This document shows, one piece after another, positions 37,069-46,320 of a stretch of DNA of 64,000 nt; position 1 is the stretch's first letter, and each line of letters opens with the position of its first letter. Source of the DNA: Lachnospiraceae bacterium (GTDB lineage: Bacteria > Bacillota > Clostridia > Lachnospirales > Lachnospiraceae); the NCBI GenBank assembly GCA_902363675.1, contig CABJAV010000001.1, forward strand, positions 186,001 to 250,000, given 5' to 3'. Both the position numbers and the translations under genes were made by a program. A model generated the notes under the pieces. That model saw nothing but the letters and a program-made list of their open reading frames with translations, did not search any database and was not told the origin of the DNA.

Positions 37069-38037
37069 ATGATGAATAATTTGAAAATGCTATTGAAAAA
37101 TAGTCCAATAACACGCAATGGATATCAAGTATTGAAACATATACGTGATAATTTCAGAAATAAAATTAAATTTAAATATACAGGAAAATATATAGATAGG
37201 TCGAAAGGTTCAGAATATTTGTGTATTGTACTTGCAGGATATAAAGAATTTGCATATCCAAATGTATTTGGACGAATAAAAAAGTATCAAAGAGAGGATA
37301 TGGATATTTGTGTTATTTCGTCAGGGCTTTATTCTGAAGAATTAGATAGAATTTGTGAAAAGAATAGCTGGTCATATTTATCAACGGAACAGAACAATGT
37401 ATGTTTAGTGCAAAATGTTGCGATTGCAAAGCATCCAAATGCGAAATATATTTTTAAGCTGGATGAAGATGTATTTATCACAGAAAATTACTTTGACAAT
37501 ATGATGAGAGCATATAGACATGCAAAGAGTGGAAAATATAATCCAGGTGTTATGGCACCATTGCTTCTTGTTAACGGATATTCATCTGCAAGAATAATTG
37601 AAAAATTGAATCTTGTGCAAATTTATGAAAAAAAATTTGGAAAATTTAAGTATGCAACAGGTCCGTTAACACAGATAGAAAGCAATCCGGAGTTCGCAAA
37701 ATTTATGTGGGGAGAAAGCGATTATGTTTCGAATATTGACGAATTAAATACAAAATTTTCGAAACAGGATCTGGATGAAAAACCATGCCCATATCGATTT
37801 AGTATAGGGGCAATTTTATTTGAAAAATCTTTGTGGGAAGAAATGCAATACTTTTCTGTTGAAAAAAATAGCATAGGAATGGGGGCCGATGAAGAGCAGT
37901 TGGATACATATTGTTTTCTGCATTCAAAACCGCTCATGGTCAGCGAAAATATAGTGGTTGGACATCTTTCTTTTAGTAAACAGAATCAGGCGATGAAAGA
38001 GTATTATCAGAAATATAAAAATAGATTTACATATTAG
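37069..38037 (+). CDS. Glycosyltransferase-like protein of the polysaccharide cluster
   Basis: I do not recognise a precise family for this 322-residue protein. After a basic N-terminus it has a GT-A-like arrangement: LCIVLAGYKEFAYPNVFGRIK, a strand-turn region, then IFKLDEDVFITENYFDNMM, whose DED could be the metal-binding motif. The C-terminal part (GMGADEEQLDTYCF) is similar to the acceptor region of such enzymes. It sits between the polymerase and the glycyl radical enzyme in the same direction. Confidence 0.6.
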   Translation: MMNNLKMLLKNSPITRNGYQVLKHIRDNFRNKIKFKYTGKYIDRSKGSEYLCIVLAGYKEFAYPNVFGRIKKYQREDMDICVISSGLYSEELDRICEKNSWSYLSTEQNNVCLVQNVAIAKHPNAKYIFKLDEDVFITENYFDNMMRAYRHAKSGKYNPGVMAPLLLVNGYSSARIIEKLNLVQIYEKKFGKFKYATGPLTQIESNPEFAKFMWGESDYVSNIDELNTKFSKQDLDEKPCPYRFSIGAILFEKSLWEEMQYFSVEKNSIGMGADEEQLDTYCFLHSKPLMVSENIVVGHLSFSKQNQAMKEYYQKYKNRFTY

Positions 38038-38053
38038 AGAAAGGAAGAGGTTA

Positions 38054-40084
38054 ATGTTTGGCATAAAAACGAAAATAAAAACTTTTCTTGGTACATTTTG
38101 TCTGACCAAGGATTATATGTATGGAAGGTATTTATTTAATTTTTATAATAACAGCAATTCAATTAGTAAAAGAAATTTTCTGTGCAATCATCATTTTTAT
38201 GTGCAACCGTCTGAAAAAAGCAAAGCCGCACAAATTGCAAAATTAATTGATAAAGTTGAAATATGCCCAGTTCAAAATAATACCTTTTTTTATTCTATAG
38301 ACTGTTTTAAGACCGTTGCATTGAAAAATCACATTTTTGATAATTACTCTGTTGATTATACAGATATTGTATGCAGTTCATTTAAAGAAATCAAAAACAA
38401 GTTAATTAAAAGTAATAGTGTGTATGCGAAGAATGAGATTATGATAATTGAAGCTTTGGCTCACTATTATAAGAGGTGTTTGGAAAATGAGCAAATTATA
38501 AGACGATATAAAGAACAACTTGTTGGGATTGGTTCGCTATTCGAAAGACCAGCAGAATCTTTTTTTGAGGGTTTACAAAGAATACTTTTTTTTAATCAAT
38601 TTTTATGGCAGACTAGACACAAACACAATGGATTTGGACATTTGGATTGGATTTTATATGACTTATATAAGAATGATTTAAAAAGGGGCAAAATAACAGA
38701 AGATTCTGCTAAGAATATGATTAAAGAGTTCTTTATGGTACTTCATGAAAATTGCTGGTTTAAAAGTACTATGCTTTTAGGAGATACTGGCCAGATTATT
38801 GTACTAGGAGGGCTGGAAGAACATGGTGAGTATAAGTGTAATGAATTGACATATCTATTTATTTCGGCATCTAAAGAATTAAAGCTTCCTGAACCTAAGG
38901 TTTTGTTAAGATGCAGTAAAAAAATGCCTGATGATTTGCTGGAATTGGCAATTGATTGTTTAACTACAGGAATTGGCGCTCCTTTTTTATCTAATGATGA
39001 TGTCGTGATACCAGCATTGATCGAGTTTGGTTACCATAAAGAGGATGCATACAAATATGTAACATCTGCATGTTGGGAGCCTCTTATTTCGAATGACAGT
39101 TGTGATCAAAATAATATTCAATCAATTAATTTTGCATATCCTTTTATAGAAATGTTGAATGATACAAAATTTGAAGAATGCAAATCGGTTGAAGAAATAT
39201 TAAAAGCTTATAAAAGCTTTTTAGCGGAATATGTAAAAAATATATTGAACAATTTATCTAAGATTGAATTTGAAGAAGATCCTTTATTTTCAATCTTATC
39301 TAATTCTTCTAGAAAGCGTGAAAAAGATATTGTTCGAGGAGGGGCTGTATATAATAATCTAGGATTAACGTCTGTTGGTATGGGAACAGTTGTAAATTCG
39401 TTGATTAATATTAAGAAGTATGTTTTTGAGCAGAAGAAATATAGTCTAATGGAACTTAATAAATTTAGAAAGAATAATTTTGACAATAATGAGAATATAG
39501 TTGTCGAGTTGGGAAGAATTGATGATGGATATGGAACTGATTCAAAAGATTCAATTGAACTAACAACCCAAATTATTGAAATGGTATCCGCTGAATTTGA
39601 AAAATATAGAACCAGACTGGGCGGAAAGTTTAAGTTTGGGCTAAGTTCACCAAATTATATTGTGGATGCAAATAATACTTCCGCAACATTTGATGGAAGA
39701 AAAAATGGTGATCCATTTCTAGTACATATTTCATCTAAAAATCCTAAATCCATAACTGAGTTAATTTCATTTGCTATGAAATTAGATTATAAAGGCAATC
39801 AATTAAATGGAAATGTAGTTGATTTTATCGTAACTCCAAAACTATTACAAAATAACAAGAAAAAATTTATGACATTATTTAGGACGGCATTTGGACACGG
39901 AGTATTTCAATTGCAAATGAATGTTGTAGATAGTAAAACTTTGATAGCTGCTAAACAAAATCCTGACTTATTTCCAAATTTGATTGTTCGGGTATGGGGA
40001 TTTAGTGCTTATTTTAATGATCTGCCAGAAGAATATAAAAATTTATTAATAGAACGTGCAATGGAAAGCGAGCAAGTAGCATAA
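38054..40084 (+). CDS. Glycyl radical enzyme of unknown substrate (PFL-like)
   Basis: The 676-residue protein belongs to the pyruvate formate-lyase superfamily. The active-site thiyl residue is Cys340 in TSACWEP, with Glu342 two residues on, as in dehydratase/lyase members (pyruvate formate-lyase has adjacent cysteines instead). The glycyl radical site is Gly649 in RVWGFSAYF near the C-terminus; the usual pattern is RVxGY, so Trp648 and Phe650 are unusual. It is shorter than most members (about 750-850), with a divergent N-terminal 120 residues. A radical SAM activase lies at 41561-42322, beyond the flippase gene. Location inside a polysaccharide cluster suggests a sugar, polyol or related modification; no substrate can be named. 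Confidence 0.87.
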   Translation: MFGIKTKIKTFLGTFCLTKDYMYGRYLFNFYNNSNSISKRNFLCNHHFYVQPSEKSKAAQIAKLIDKVEICPVQNNTFFYSIDCFKTVALKNHIFDNYSVDYTDIVCSSFKEIKNKLIKSNSVYAKNEIMIIEALAHYYKRCLENEQIIRRYKEQLVGIGSLFERPAESFFEGLQRILFFNQFLWQTRHKHNGFGHLDWILYDLYKNDLKRGKITEDSAKNMIKEFFMVLHENCWFKSTMLLGDTGQIIVLGGLEEHGEYKCNELTYLFISASKELKLPEPKVLLRCSKKMPDDLLELAIDCLTTGIGAPFLSNDDVVIPALIEFGYHKEDAYKYVTSACWEPLISNDSCDQNNIQSINFAYPFIEMLNDTKFEECKSVEEILKAYKSFLAEYVKNILNNLSKIEFEEDPLFSILSNSSRKREKDIVRGGAVYNNLGLTSVGMGTVVNSLINIKKYVFEQKKYSLMELNKFRKNNFDNNENIVVELGRIDDGYGTDSKDSIELTTQIIEMVSAEFEKYRTRLGGKFKFGLSSPNYIVDANNTSATFDGRKNGDPFLVHISSKNPKSITELISFAMKLDYKGNQLNGNVVDFIVTPKLLQNNKKKFMTLFRTAFGHGVFQLQMNVVDSKTLIAAKQNPDLFPNLIVRVWGFSAYFNDLPEEYKNLLIERAMESEQVA

Positions 40085-40104
40085 TTATAGGAATTGATTT
40101 ATAA

Positions 40105-41547
40105 ATGAGAAAAAAAAGTATCAAGAAAAATTATATGTACAATTTGATATATCAAATACTAACACTTATTACACCATTTATTACTACACCCTATTTATCT
40201 CGTGTGCTTGGAGCAAATGGAGTAGGAACTTATAGTTATATTGATTCGGTTTGCTCGTATTTTGTTCTTTTTGCGACGCTTGGACTTACTACGTTTGGAC
40301 AAAGAGAAGTCTCTTATGTTCAGGATGATAGAAAAAAAAGAACAATTATTTTTTGGGAAACAAATATTATTGAACTTGTTGCATCGATGTTATGTATGGT
40401 GGCTTATGTTATTTTCTCGTTGAATCAGGCAGATGCAAATTTATATCTTGTATTAGTATTTAATCTGTTGTCTGTTATTGCAAATATTTCATGGTTCTTT
40501 CAAGGAATGGAAGAATTTGGAAAGATAGTTTTAAGAAATATTATTTTTAAATTTGCCAATATAGTATTTATTTTTGTATGCGTTCGAAAAAAAGAAGATT
40601 TATTCTGGTATATGTTTGGTATGGCATTTTTTGCTTTCATTAATAATGCCAGTTATTGGCTTACAATTCCTAAATATGTTGATAAACCAAAATTAAAGGA
40701 ATTGCATCCGGCTCGCCACATTAAGACAGTGATTTCGCTGTTCATACCTACGATTGCTATTCAGATTTATACAGTTCTGGACAAAACTATGATTGGTATG
40801 ATCACAAAAGACGCATATGAAAATGGTTATTATGAGCAGGCATTAAAGATTTCAAAGCTGGTTCTTACTGTAGTAACGTCTCTTGGAACAGTAATGATTC
40901 CTCGGATAGGATATCATTATAGCAAGGGCGATACCGAAATGGTAAAAACATATATGTATCGCGCGTATAGATTTGTCTGGCTTTGTGGTATTCCGTTGAC
41001 GCTGGGCTTAATTGCAGTTTCAAGTAATTTTGTGCCATGGTTTTTTGGAAGCGGATATGAAAAAGTGGTTTCACTGTTAGGAGTTCTTTCAATGTTGATT
41101 TTGGCTATCGGCATAAATAATGTTACAGGAATGCAGTATTTGATTCCTACAGAAAGACAAACCCTTTTTACAATAACAGTAATAATAGGGGCAGTTGCTA
41201 ATTTTGTCTTGAATTTTGTCTTGATTCGTTTCCTGCAATCTTTGGGAGCTGCGATTGCTTCAGTAGTAGCTGAAACAACAATTGCAGTTATACAGATTTA
41301 CATTGTGCGGAGAGAATTGTCTCCATATCAGATAATAAAAAGTGGAATTCATTATTATATCGCTGGCGGAATCATGTTTGTCATTCTTATGAATATAAAA
41401 AACGTATTCACACCTTCGATTTTACATACGTTGGCATTAGTGATTATTGGTGCTGTAATATATGGTGTTGCTTTAGTGTTAATGCGTGATGAGTTTTTGT
41501 TGGTAAATGCAAATAATATCATAAAAAAGATCTTAAAAAGATGCTAA
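40105..41547 (+). CDS. Polysaccharide flippase (Wzx/MOP superfamily)
   Basis: The 480-residue protein has fourteen predicted membrane helices and begins with the family-typical pattern YNLIYQILTLITPFITTPYLSRVLGANGVGTYSY. It moves lipid-linked repeat units across the cytoplasmic membrane. It separates the glycyl radical enzyme from its activase by less than 25 bp on each side, so all three are likely on one transcript. Confidence 0.92.
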   Translation: MRKKSIKKNYMYNLIYQILTLITPFITTPYLSRVLGANGVGTYSYIDSVCSYFVLFATLGLTTFGQREVSYVQDDRKKRTIIFWETNIIELVASMLCMVAYVIFSLNQADANLYLVLVFNLLSVIANISWFFQGMEEFGKIVLRNIIFKFANIVFIFVCVRKKEDLFWYMFGMAFFAFINNASYWLTIPKYVDKPKLKELHPARHIKTVISLFIPTIAIQIYTVLDKTMIGMITKDAYENGYYEQALKISKLVLTVVTSLGTVMIPRIGYHYSKGDTEMVKTYMYRAYRFVWLCGIPLTLGLIAVSSNFVPWFFGSGYEKVVSLLGVLSMLILAIGINNVTGMQYLIPTERQTLFTITVIIGAVANFVLNFVLIRFLQSLGAAIASVVAETTIAVIQIYIVRRELSPYQIIKSGIHYYIAGGIMFVILMNIKNVFTPSILHTLALVIIGAVIYGVALVLMRDEFLLVNANNIIKKILKRC

Positions 41548-41560
41548 GAAGAGGAAACTG

Positions 41561-42322
41561 ATGTTAATAACAAATATACAAAGATTTTCACTTCACGATG
41601 GACCGGGAATAAGAACCACGGTTTTTTTGAAAGGATGTTCCATTAGGTGTCCCTGGTGTTCTAATCCTGAGAATCTTAATGGATATCCTGAAAAGTATAA
41701 TAAAAACGGCATAGAGGGAATTTATGGAAAAGAGTATTCCTGCGATGAAGTATATGATGAGATTATGAAAGATGAAGTCTTTTACGAAGACGATGGTGGA
41801 GTCACGTTTTCGGGAGGAGAAGCGTTGCTGCAGGCAGATAATCTTATACCATTGATCAAAAGAATCAGAAAAAAGGGAATTACAGTTGCTGTAGAAACAT
41901 GTCTTTTTGTTCCTCAAAAGAATGTAGAGTGTATGATGCCGTATGTAGATTTCTTTTATGTGGATATGAAAATTCTGCAGGAAAATCAATGTCTGGGCAT
42001 TCTTGGAGGAGACATACATCTTTATAAAGATAATTTGAAATTGCTTACAGAGCAGAAACAGATTATCATTAGAATCCCAGTTATAGGTGGTTATACTGAC
42101 GGTAAAAATAATCGTGAAGCAATAATTAAAGAAATAAAAAGATATGAAAATAGAATTTTGAAAATTGAAATGATAAAAGGCCATAATCTTGGAAAATCAA
42201 AATATGAGTCACTTAATATGGAAATACCACAGTGCAATGATGTTAGTGATGATTTTATGGAACAATATAGAAAAGAAATTGAAAACGTGGTGAATATTCC
42301 GGTATTGATATGTAGGATTTAA
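41561..42322 (+). CDS. Glycyl radical enzyme activase (radical SAM)
   Basis: The 253-residue protein has the activase start FSLHDGPGIRTTVFLKGC and the SAM-cluster cysteines Cys26, Cys30 and Cys33 (CSIRCPWC), then GGVTFSGGEALLQ. It would abstract hydrogen from Gly649 of the enzyme at 38054-40084. It lacks the ferredoxin-like insert with extra Fe-S clusters seen in many activases of dehydratase-type enzymes, so its architecture resembles the pyruvate formate-lyase activase. It ends the polysaccharide cluster. Confidence 0.92.
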   Translation: MLITNIQRFSLHDGPGIRTTVFLKGCSIRCPWCSNPENLNGYPEKYNKNGIEGIYGKEYSCDEVYDEIMKDEVFYEDDGGVTFSGGEALLQADNLIPLIKRIRKKGITVAVETCLFVPQKNVECMMPYVDFFYVDMKILQENQCLGILGGDIHLYKDNLKLLTEQKQIIIRIPVIGGYTDGKNNREAIIKEIKRYENRILKIEMIKGHNLGKSKYESLNMEIPQCNDVSDDFMEQYRKEIENVVNIPVLICRI

Positions 42323-42398
42323 AACACAAATAAAATTAGAGACGATAAGACTTGATATGGAGCTGGGGATATATGATAAAATTTTTCAAAGGTGTGAT

Positions 42399-42797
42399 AT
42401 GATGATAAGATACTTGGTAAAAGGATTACATCATGTTTCCATGAAGTGTAGCAGCATAGAAGAATATGAAAAGACAGTAGATTTTTACAAAAATATAATA
42501 GGAATTCCGGTTGCAAGGACATGGGAGGCAGGGATTATGCTCGACACAGGCAGTGGAATCATAGAAATATTCAATGATGGAGACGGAGCACTGGGAAAAG
42601 GCGTGATCCGGCATTTTGCTTTTGCAACGGATGATGTGGATGCCTGTGCCGAAGCAGTAAAAAAGGCAGGGTATGAAGTGTCTATTGAACCGAAAAATAT
42701 AGAGATTGCATCTTTGCCGGCGTTTCCGGCACGTATAGCGTTCTGCAAGGGACCGCTGGGGGAAGAGATTGAATTTTTTCAGGAAACAACGGTATGA
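42399..42797 (+). CDS. VOC superfamily (glyoxalase-like) protein
   Basis: The 132-residue protein has the vicinal oxygen chelate fold: KGLHHVSMKCSSIEEYEKTVDFYKNIIG at the start, a GIIEIFND strand and a closing GPLGEEIEFFQE with the second metal ligand. Such proteins bind a divalent metal and act as lyases, isomerases or dioxygenases; the substrate is unknown. GC content returns to the background level here. The start is at the first of two adjacent ATGs; the upstream frame from 42357 lacks a ribosome site. Confidence 0.85.
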   Translation: MMIRYLVKGLHHVSMKCSSIEEYEKTVDFYKNIIGIPVARTWEAGIMLDTGSGIIEIFNDGDGALGKGVIRHFAFATDDVDACAEAVKKAGYEVSIEPKNIEIASLPAFPARIAFCKGPLGEEIEFFQETTV

Positions 42798-42859
42798 TGA
42801 CAGATGAAGAAAAGCAACAGATAAAGAAAGATTTCCGTTGCCAAATGACGTTTGGCTGA
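42797..42859 (+). pseudogene. Very short frame, possible gene remnant
   Basis: ATG at 42797 overlaps the VOC stop and opens a 20-codon frame beginning MTDEEKQQIKKDFRC before TGA at 42857-42859. The sequence reads like the N-terminus of a larger soluble protein cut short, but it could be chance. No family is recognised. Confidence 0.25.
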
Positions 42860-42876
42860 TTTTTAAAAGAATAAAA

Positions 42877-42905
42877 TTGTATTTTAAGCACTAATCCGCT
42901 ATACT
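42877..42905 (+). promoter_or_regulatory. Possible promoter of the Septu genes, inside a terminator
   Basis: TTGTAT (42877-42882) and TATACT (42900-42905) are 17 bp apart; the -10 lies within the left arm of the terminator hairpin at 42896-42923. Transcription would begin in the right arm, about 35 bp before the ptuA start. Confidence 0.5.
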
Positions 42906-42930
42906 ATATGCATAGTATAGCGGTTTTTTA
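42896..42930 (+). terminator. Strong terminator after the VOC gene
   Basis: CCGCTATACTAT (42896-42907) pairs perfectly with ATAGTATAGCGG (42912-42923) over an ATGC loop, followed by TTTTTTATT. Confidence 0.9.
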
Positions 42931-42944
42931 TTGGAGGAGATCTC

Positions 42945-44195
42945 ATGGAACATTTTATAACCGGAATAACGATAAATAAGTTACACCATTTATCAAATAT
43001 AGAAATCAATCTGAATAAAGAACATAGGCAGCATTTGCTTTTGACTGGAAAAAATGGTTCAGGAAAGACTTCGCTCCTTTTAGATATACAAAGATATTTA
43101 AAAGCGATCAATGAGGATAAACTGTATAAGGTGTTGGATGACTATAAAAAATCCTTGGATTTTTATCAGCAGAAATTGAATTCAGATAAAGAAGATATCA
43201 ATCGATACGAATGTGAAAAAAATTATAATTTTTATAAGAACCAGATTAATAATTACTGCGGTGGAATCGAATTATCATTTAGCAGTTATACAGATATAGA
43301 TAAACTTTATGCAGATGGAAATTTTGTCACAGCATTTTATCCGGCAGAAAGAAAGGCAAATATTGAAGCTGCAAATGGAGTTCAGGAAATAAAATTAGAT
43401 AAGGCGTATGGGGTTGAAAAGGACCCCGGACAATTACTTTTGAAATATATGGTTCATCTGAAAACGCAGCAATCATATGCAAGAAATGAAGGAAATATTT
43501 CTGATGTTGAGAATATACAGATGTGGTTTGATCGTTTTGAGAGAGCTTTGAGAATCCTTTTAGATGAAGATTCTATCAAATTGCAATATGACTACAAAAA
43601 TTATGATTTTAAAATAGTCCAAGATGGCAGGGTACCGTTTAATTTTGCAGAATTATCGGATGGTTATTCATCAGTGATTTATATTGTTTCAGATTTGATA
43701 CTAAGGATGGATAAGAATTGGCTGAATGAAAACAGAATAAGTCAGTATACGGAGGAAGGTATCGTTTTGATTGATGAACTAGAGACTCATTTACACATAG
43801 AGTTGCAGAAGAAAATACTTCCATTTCTTACTGAGTTTTTTCCACATATACAGTTTATTGTTACAACACATTCGCCTTATATTTTGAATTCTGTCGCAAA
43901 TGCTAAGGCATATGATCTTGAGAAGCATATGGAGTTGGATAATCTGTATATGTATAAGGCGGATGATCTTGCAGAAGGGTATTTTGATGCAGATGATTTT
44001 TCTAACGATATGAAAAAGAAATTTGCAGAATATGCCCGGTTGGTCGATGCAAAAGATATTTCAGATGAGGAAAGAATAAAACGTGCAGAGTTAAGATGTC
44101 AGCTTAAGAATGCGTTGTCAAAGTTCCCGGAAGGTGAAGCAAGAGATATGTTTGAGGATATTGAAAAGAGAAGGGCTGCATATGATCAAAATTGA
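42945..44195 (+). CDS. ptuA: Septu anti-phage system ATPase PtuA
   Basis: The 416-residue AAA/ABC-type ATPase has Walker A LLLTGKNGSGKTSLL (near 31-45), a coiled-coil-rich insert (about 55-110), the signature-like FNFAELSDGYSS, Walker B GIVLIDELETHLH and the THSPYIL switch region. Paired with the HNH nuclease that follows, this matches type I Septu, in which PtuA and PtuB form a complex that cuts nucleic acid on phage infection. GGAGGAG precedes the start. The end overlaps ptuB by 14 bp. No reverse transcriptase is adjacent, so it is not a retron accessory pair. Confidence 0.85.
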   Translation: MEHFITGITINKLHHLSNIEINLNKEHRQHLLLTGKNGSGKTSLLLDIQRYLKAINEDKLYKVLDDYKKSLDFYQQKLNSDKEDINRYECEKNYNFYKNQINNYCGGIELSFSSYTDIDKLYADGNFVTAFYPAERKANIEAANGVQEIKLDKAYGVEKDPGQLLLKYMVHLKTQQSYARNEGNISDVENIQMWFDRFERALRILLDEDSIKLQYDYKNYDFKIVQDGRVPFNFAELSDGYSSVIYIVSDLILRMDKNWLNENRISQYTEEGIVLIDELETHLHIELQKKILPFLTEFFPHIQFIVTTHSPYILNSVANAKAYDLEKHMELDNLYMYKADDLAEGYFDADDFSNDMKKKFAEYARLVDAKDISDEERIKRAELRCQLKNALSKFPEGEARDMFEDIEKRRAAYDQN

Positions 44196-44850
44196 GAGAA
44201 AACCAACAGAAAAAGCTCTTCTTGCCCAAGAAGATTTGAAATTGGCGAGAGAAAAGGGAACAACCTATAATACTGACCATGTAAATGAGGCATTACGTGA
44301 AATGTTTCATGGAAAATGCTATATATGCGAGAATAAAGAAGCAACATCATTTCAGATCGAACATTTGATTCCATACAAGGGAGATGTTGAACTTAAATAC
44401 GATTGGAACAATTTGCTTTGGGCTTGTGCCCATTGCAATAATATCAAGTTGGATAAATATGATCCCATTATTGATTGTACGCAAGAAGATGTGGAAAAGA
44501 AAATTGCTTTTCGTAAAGAAGGATATTTTGGAACGGATGAAAAATTTGTCTTTATCTCATTGGATGATGATGTAAAAACAAAAAATACGGTGAAGCTTTT
44601 GCATGATGCGTATTATGGTACTACATCACAAAAAAAGATGGAAGCCAGAATTATTAGGAAGCATTTGAGGGAGAATATTTCTGACTTTAAAAATTATGTT
44701 AGGGAGTACATAGAGGCAGTCGGAGAAGATAAGGAAGATTTGGAACTTCTTATACAGAACGAACTCAGTGACAAATCCGAGTTTACTGCTTTTAAAAGGT
44801 GGCTGGTACGGGATAGTGAAAATCTGCCGGAATTGAAAAAATATCTATAA
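44182..44850 (+). CDS. ptuB: Septu anti-phage system HNH nuclease PtuB
   Basis: The 222-residue protein has an HNH domain near residues 45-90: CYICENK and CAHCNN supply two zinc cysteine pairs, and FQIEHLIPYKGD contains the catalytic histidine region. The ATG at 44182 lies within the end of ptuA (14-bp overlap), the usual coupling for this pair; the longer frame from 44110 is unlikely. The C-terminal half is helical and may bind PtuA. Confidence 0.85.
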   Translation: MIKIERKPTEKALLAQEDLKLAREKGTTYNTDHVNEALREMFHGKCYICENKEATSFQIEHLIPYKGDVELKYDWNNLLWACAHCNNIKLDKYDPIIDCTQEDVEKKIAFRKEGYFGTDEKFVFISLDDDVKTKNTVKLLHDAYYGTTSQKKMEARIIRKHLRENISDFKNYVREYIEAVGEDKEDLELLIQNELSDKSEFTAFKRWLVRDSENLPELKKYL

Positions 44851-44872
44851 TAAGATTTGGAGAATTTAGAAT

Positions 44873-45268
44873 TTGAAAACATTTTTAAAGTATACATTTC
44901 CAATATTAACAATTATCATACTTGTTCTGGCAGTCTGGCTCTCCCACCAGCCGGGAGACATCAGTGGCCGGGAAAGCGCACATTTGGCACAGCTGCTAGG
45001 TGTGACTGATGTATTCCTTCGGTCGGCATGTCACTATATGTTTTTTTTCCTGGTTACATTCTGTTGTGGTGTGAGCCTTGTGCTCTGGGAGAAACCGTTA
45101 TGGTGGCTGTTGTTGATGTTCCCGTTGTGCTGGCTGGACGAGGCTTCAAAACCTATGATCATCGGTCGGCATTTCTCATGGGTTGATGTTGGAAAGAATG
45201 CGGCGGGAGCAGGTGCCGGAATGTTACTTACAATTGTTGTGTGGGTGATACAACGCAAGAAATCGTGA
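44873..45268 (+). CDS. VanZ family membrane protein
   Basis: The 131-residue protein has four membrane helices and the VanZ-like motif DEASKPMIIGRHFSWVDVGKNAAGAGAG. A TTG start at 44873 is used because GGAG lies about ten bases before it and the product then begins with the expected membrane helix. VanZ proteins are linked to low-level glycopeptide resistance in one context, but most, including this one, have no proven role. Confidence 0.82.
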   Translation: MKTFLKYTFPILTIIILVLAVWLSHQPGDISGRESAHLAQLLGVTDVFLRSACHYMFFFLVTFCCGVSLVLWEKPLWWLLLMFPLCWLDEASKPMIIGRHFSWVDVGKNAAGAGAGMLLTIVVWVIQRKKS

Positions 45269-45338
45269 GTAGTATACAAAATGATGAGGAACGATATCCG
45301 TTTACACGAAAATATGTATTATACCAGGAGATGATTTT

Positions 45339-46274
45339 ATGCATATCAGTATGCTTTTGATGGAACAGATCGTAGAGCTTTTTATTATGATATTTATGGG
45401 GTTTGCGATTGTCAAAGCCGGAATAGTAAAGGATGAGGAAAGCAAGGTTCTGTCAAAAATAGTTTTATATCTGGTGATACCTTGTGTGATTGTTAACGCG
45501 TTTCAGGTTGATTATACGGCACAGACGGTCAAAGGATTAATGATTGCATTTGTGGCGTCAGTAATTTTACAGATTATTCTTTTGATTATCGTTGCGGTCA
45601 TGGGAAAAGTATTATCGTTGAATGAGGTTGAAGTCGCCTCTGTTTACTATTCTAATTCAGGTAATCTGATTGTACCGATTGTGACGTTTATATTAGGAAA
45701 AGAATGGGTTCTTTATGGATGTGTTTTCATGAGTGTCCAGCTCGTTTTCCTGTGGACACACTGCAAAAAAATTATTAGCAGGGAACGTTCTTATGATTGG
45801 AAAAAAATTGTGCTGAATATCAATATGATATCAATTGCTGTTGGTGTGGTACTTTTCTTTACACGGATTCGCATGCCGGAGGTTATTGACAACACCATTG
45901 GTGCTGTTGGAAATATGATTGGACCGGCGAGTATGATTGTTACCGGTATGCTTTTTGCCGGTATGAATCTGAAACAGATCTTTGTAAATAAAAGAGTATA
46001 TTTTGTTTCTTTTTTGCGGATGCTCATAGTTCCGCTGATTGCACTTGTTTTGATTAAGGGCAGCCGGTTGGCAAATCTTTCTGCCGATGCGCCAAAGATT
46101 ATGCTGATTGTCTTTCTGGCAGTTATTACACCATCTGCATCTACGGTTACACAGATGTGCCAGGTGTATGGCAATGATTCACAATATGCCAGTGCCATAA
46201 ATGTAGTGACCACATTGAGTGCGATTATCACAATGCCGGTTATGGTATTACTTTTTGAAAATTTTGTCATGTAG
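45339..46274 (+). CDS. AEC family transporter (auxin efflux carrier superfamily)
   Basis: The 311-residue protein has about ten helices, starting LLMEQIVELFIMIFMGFAIVKAGIVKDEESKVLSKIVLYLVIPCVIVNAF, the standard AEC N-terminal pattern with a proline-broken helix. Bacterial members often transport malate or other organic acids or are linked to malolactic and amino acid metabolism. No substrate clue lies nearby. Confidence 0.85.
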   Translation: MHISMLLMEQIVELFIMIFMGFAIVKAGIVKDEESKVLSKIVLYLVIPCVIVNAFQVDYTAQTVKGLMIAFVASVILQIILLIIVAVMGKVLSLNEVEVASVYYSNSGNLIVPIVTFILGKEWVLYGCVFMSVQLVFLWTHCKKIISRERSYDWKKIVLNINMISIAVGVVLFFTRIRMPEVIDNTIGAVGNMIGPASMIVTGMLFAGMNLKQIFVNKRVYFVSFLRMLIVPLIALVLIKGSRLANLSADAPKIMLIVFLAVITPSASTVTQMCQVYGNDSQYASAINVVTTLSAIITMPVMVLLFENFVM

Positions 46275-46320
46275 CATAAGTGATTGGGAATGGGCGGATG
46301 TCCCGGAAGATCAAGAGAAA

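Noticed and set aside
38054-40084. Ordinary pyruvate formate-lyase
   Set aside because: The active site has one cysteine in an ACWE context instead of adjacent cysteines, the protein is short, and the activase is not adjacent but beyond a flippase in a polysaccharide cluster.
42945-44850. Retron or RloC-type nuclease system
   Set aside because: No reverse transcriptase or msr/msd-like RNA is adjacent, and the nuclease is a separate HNH protein, which fits Septu.
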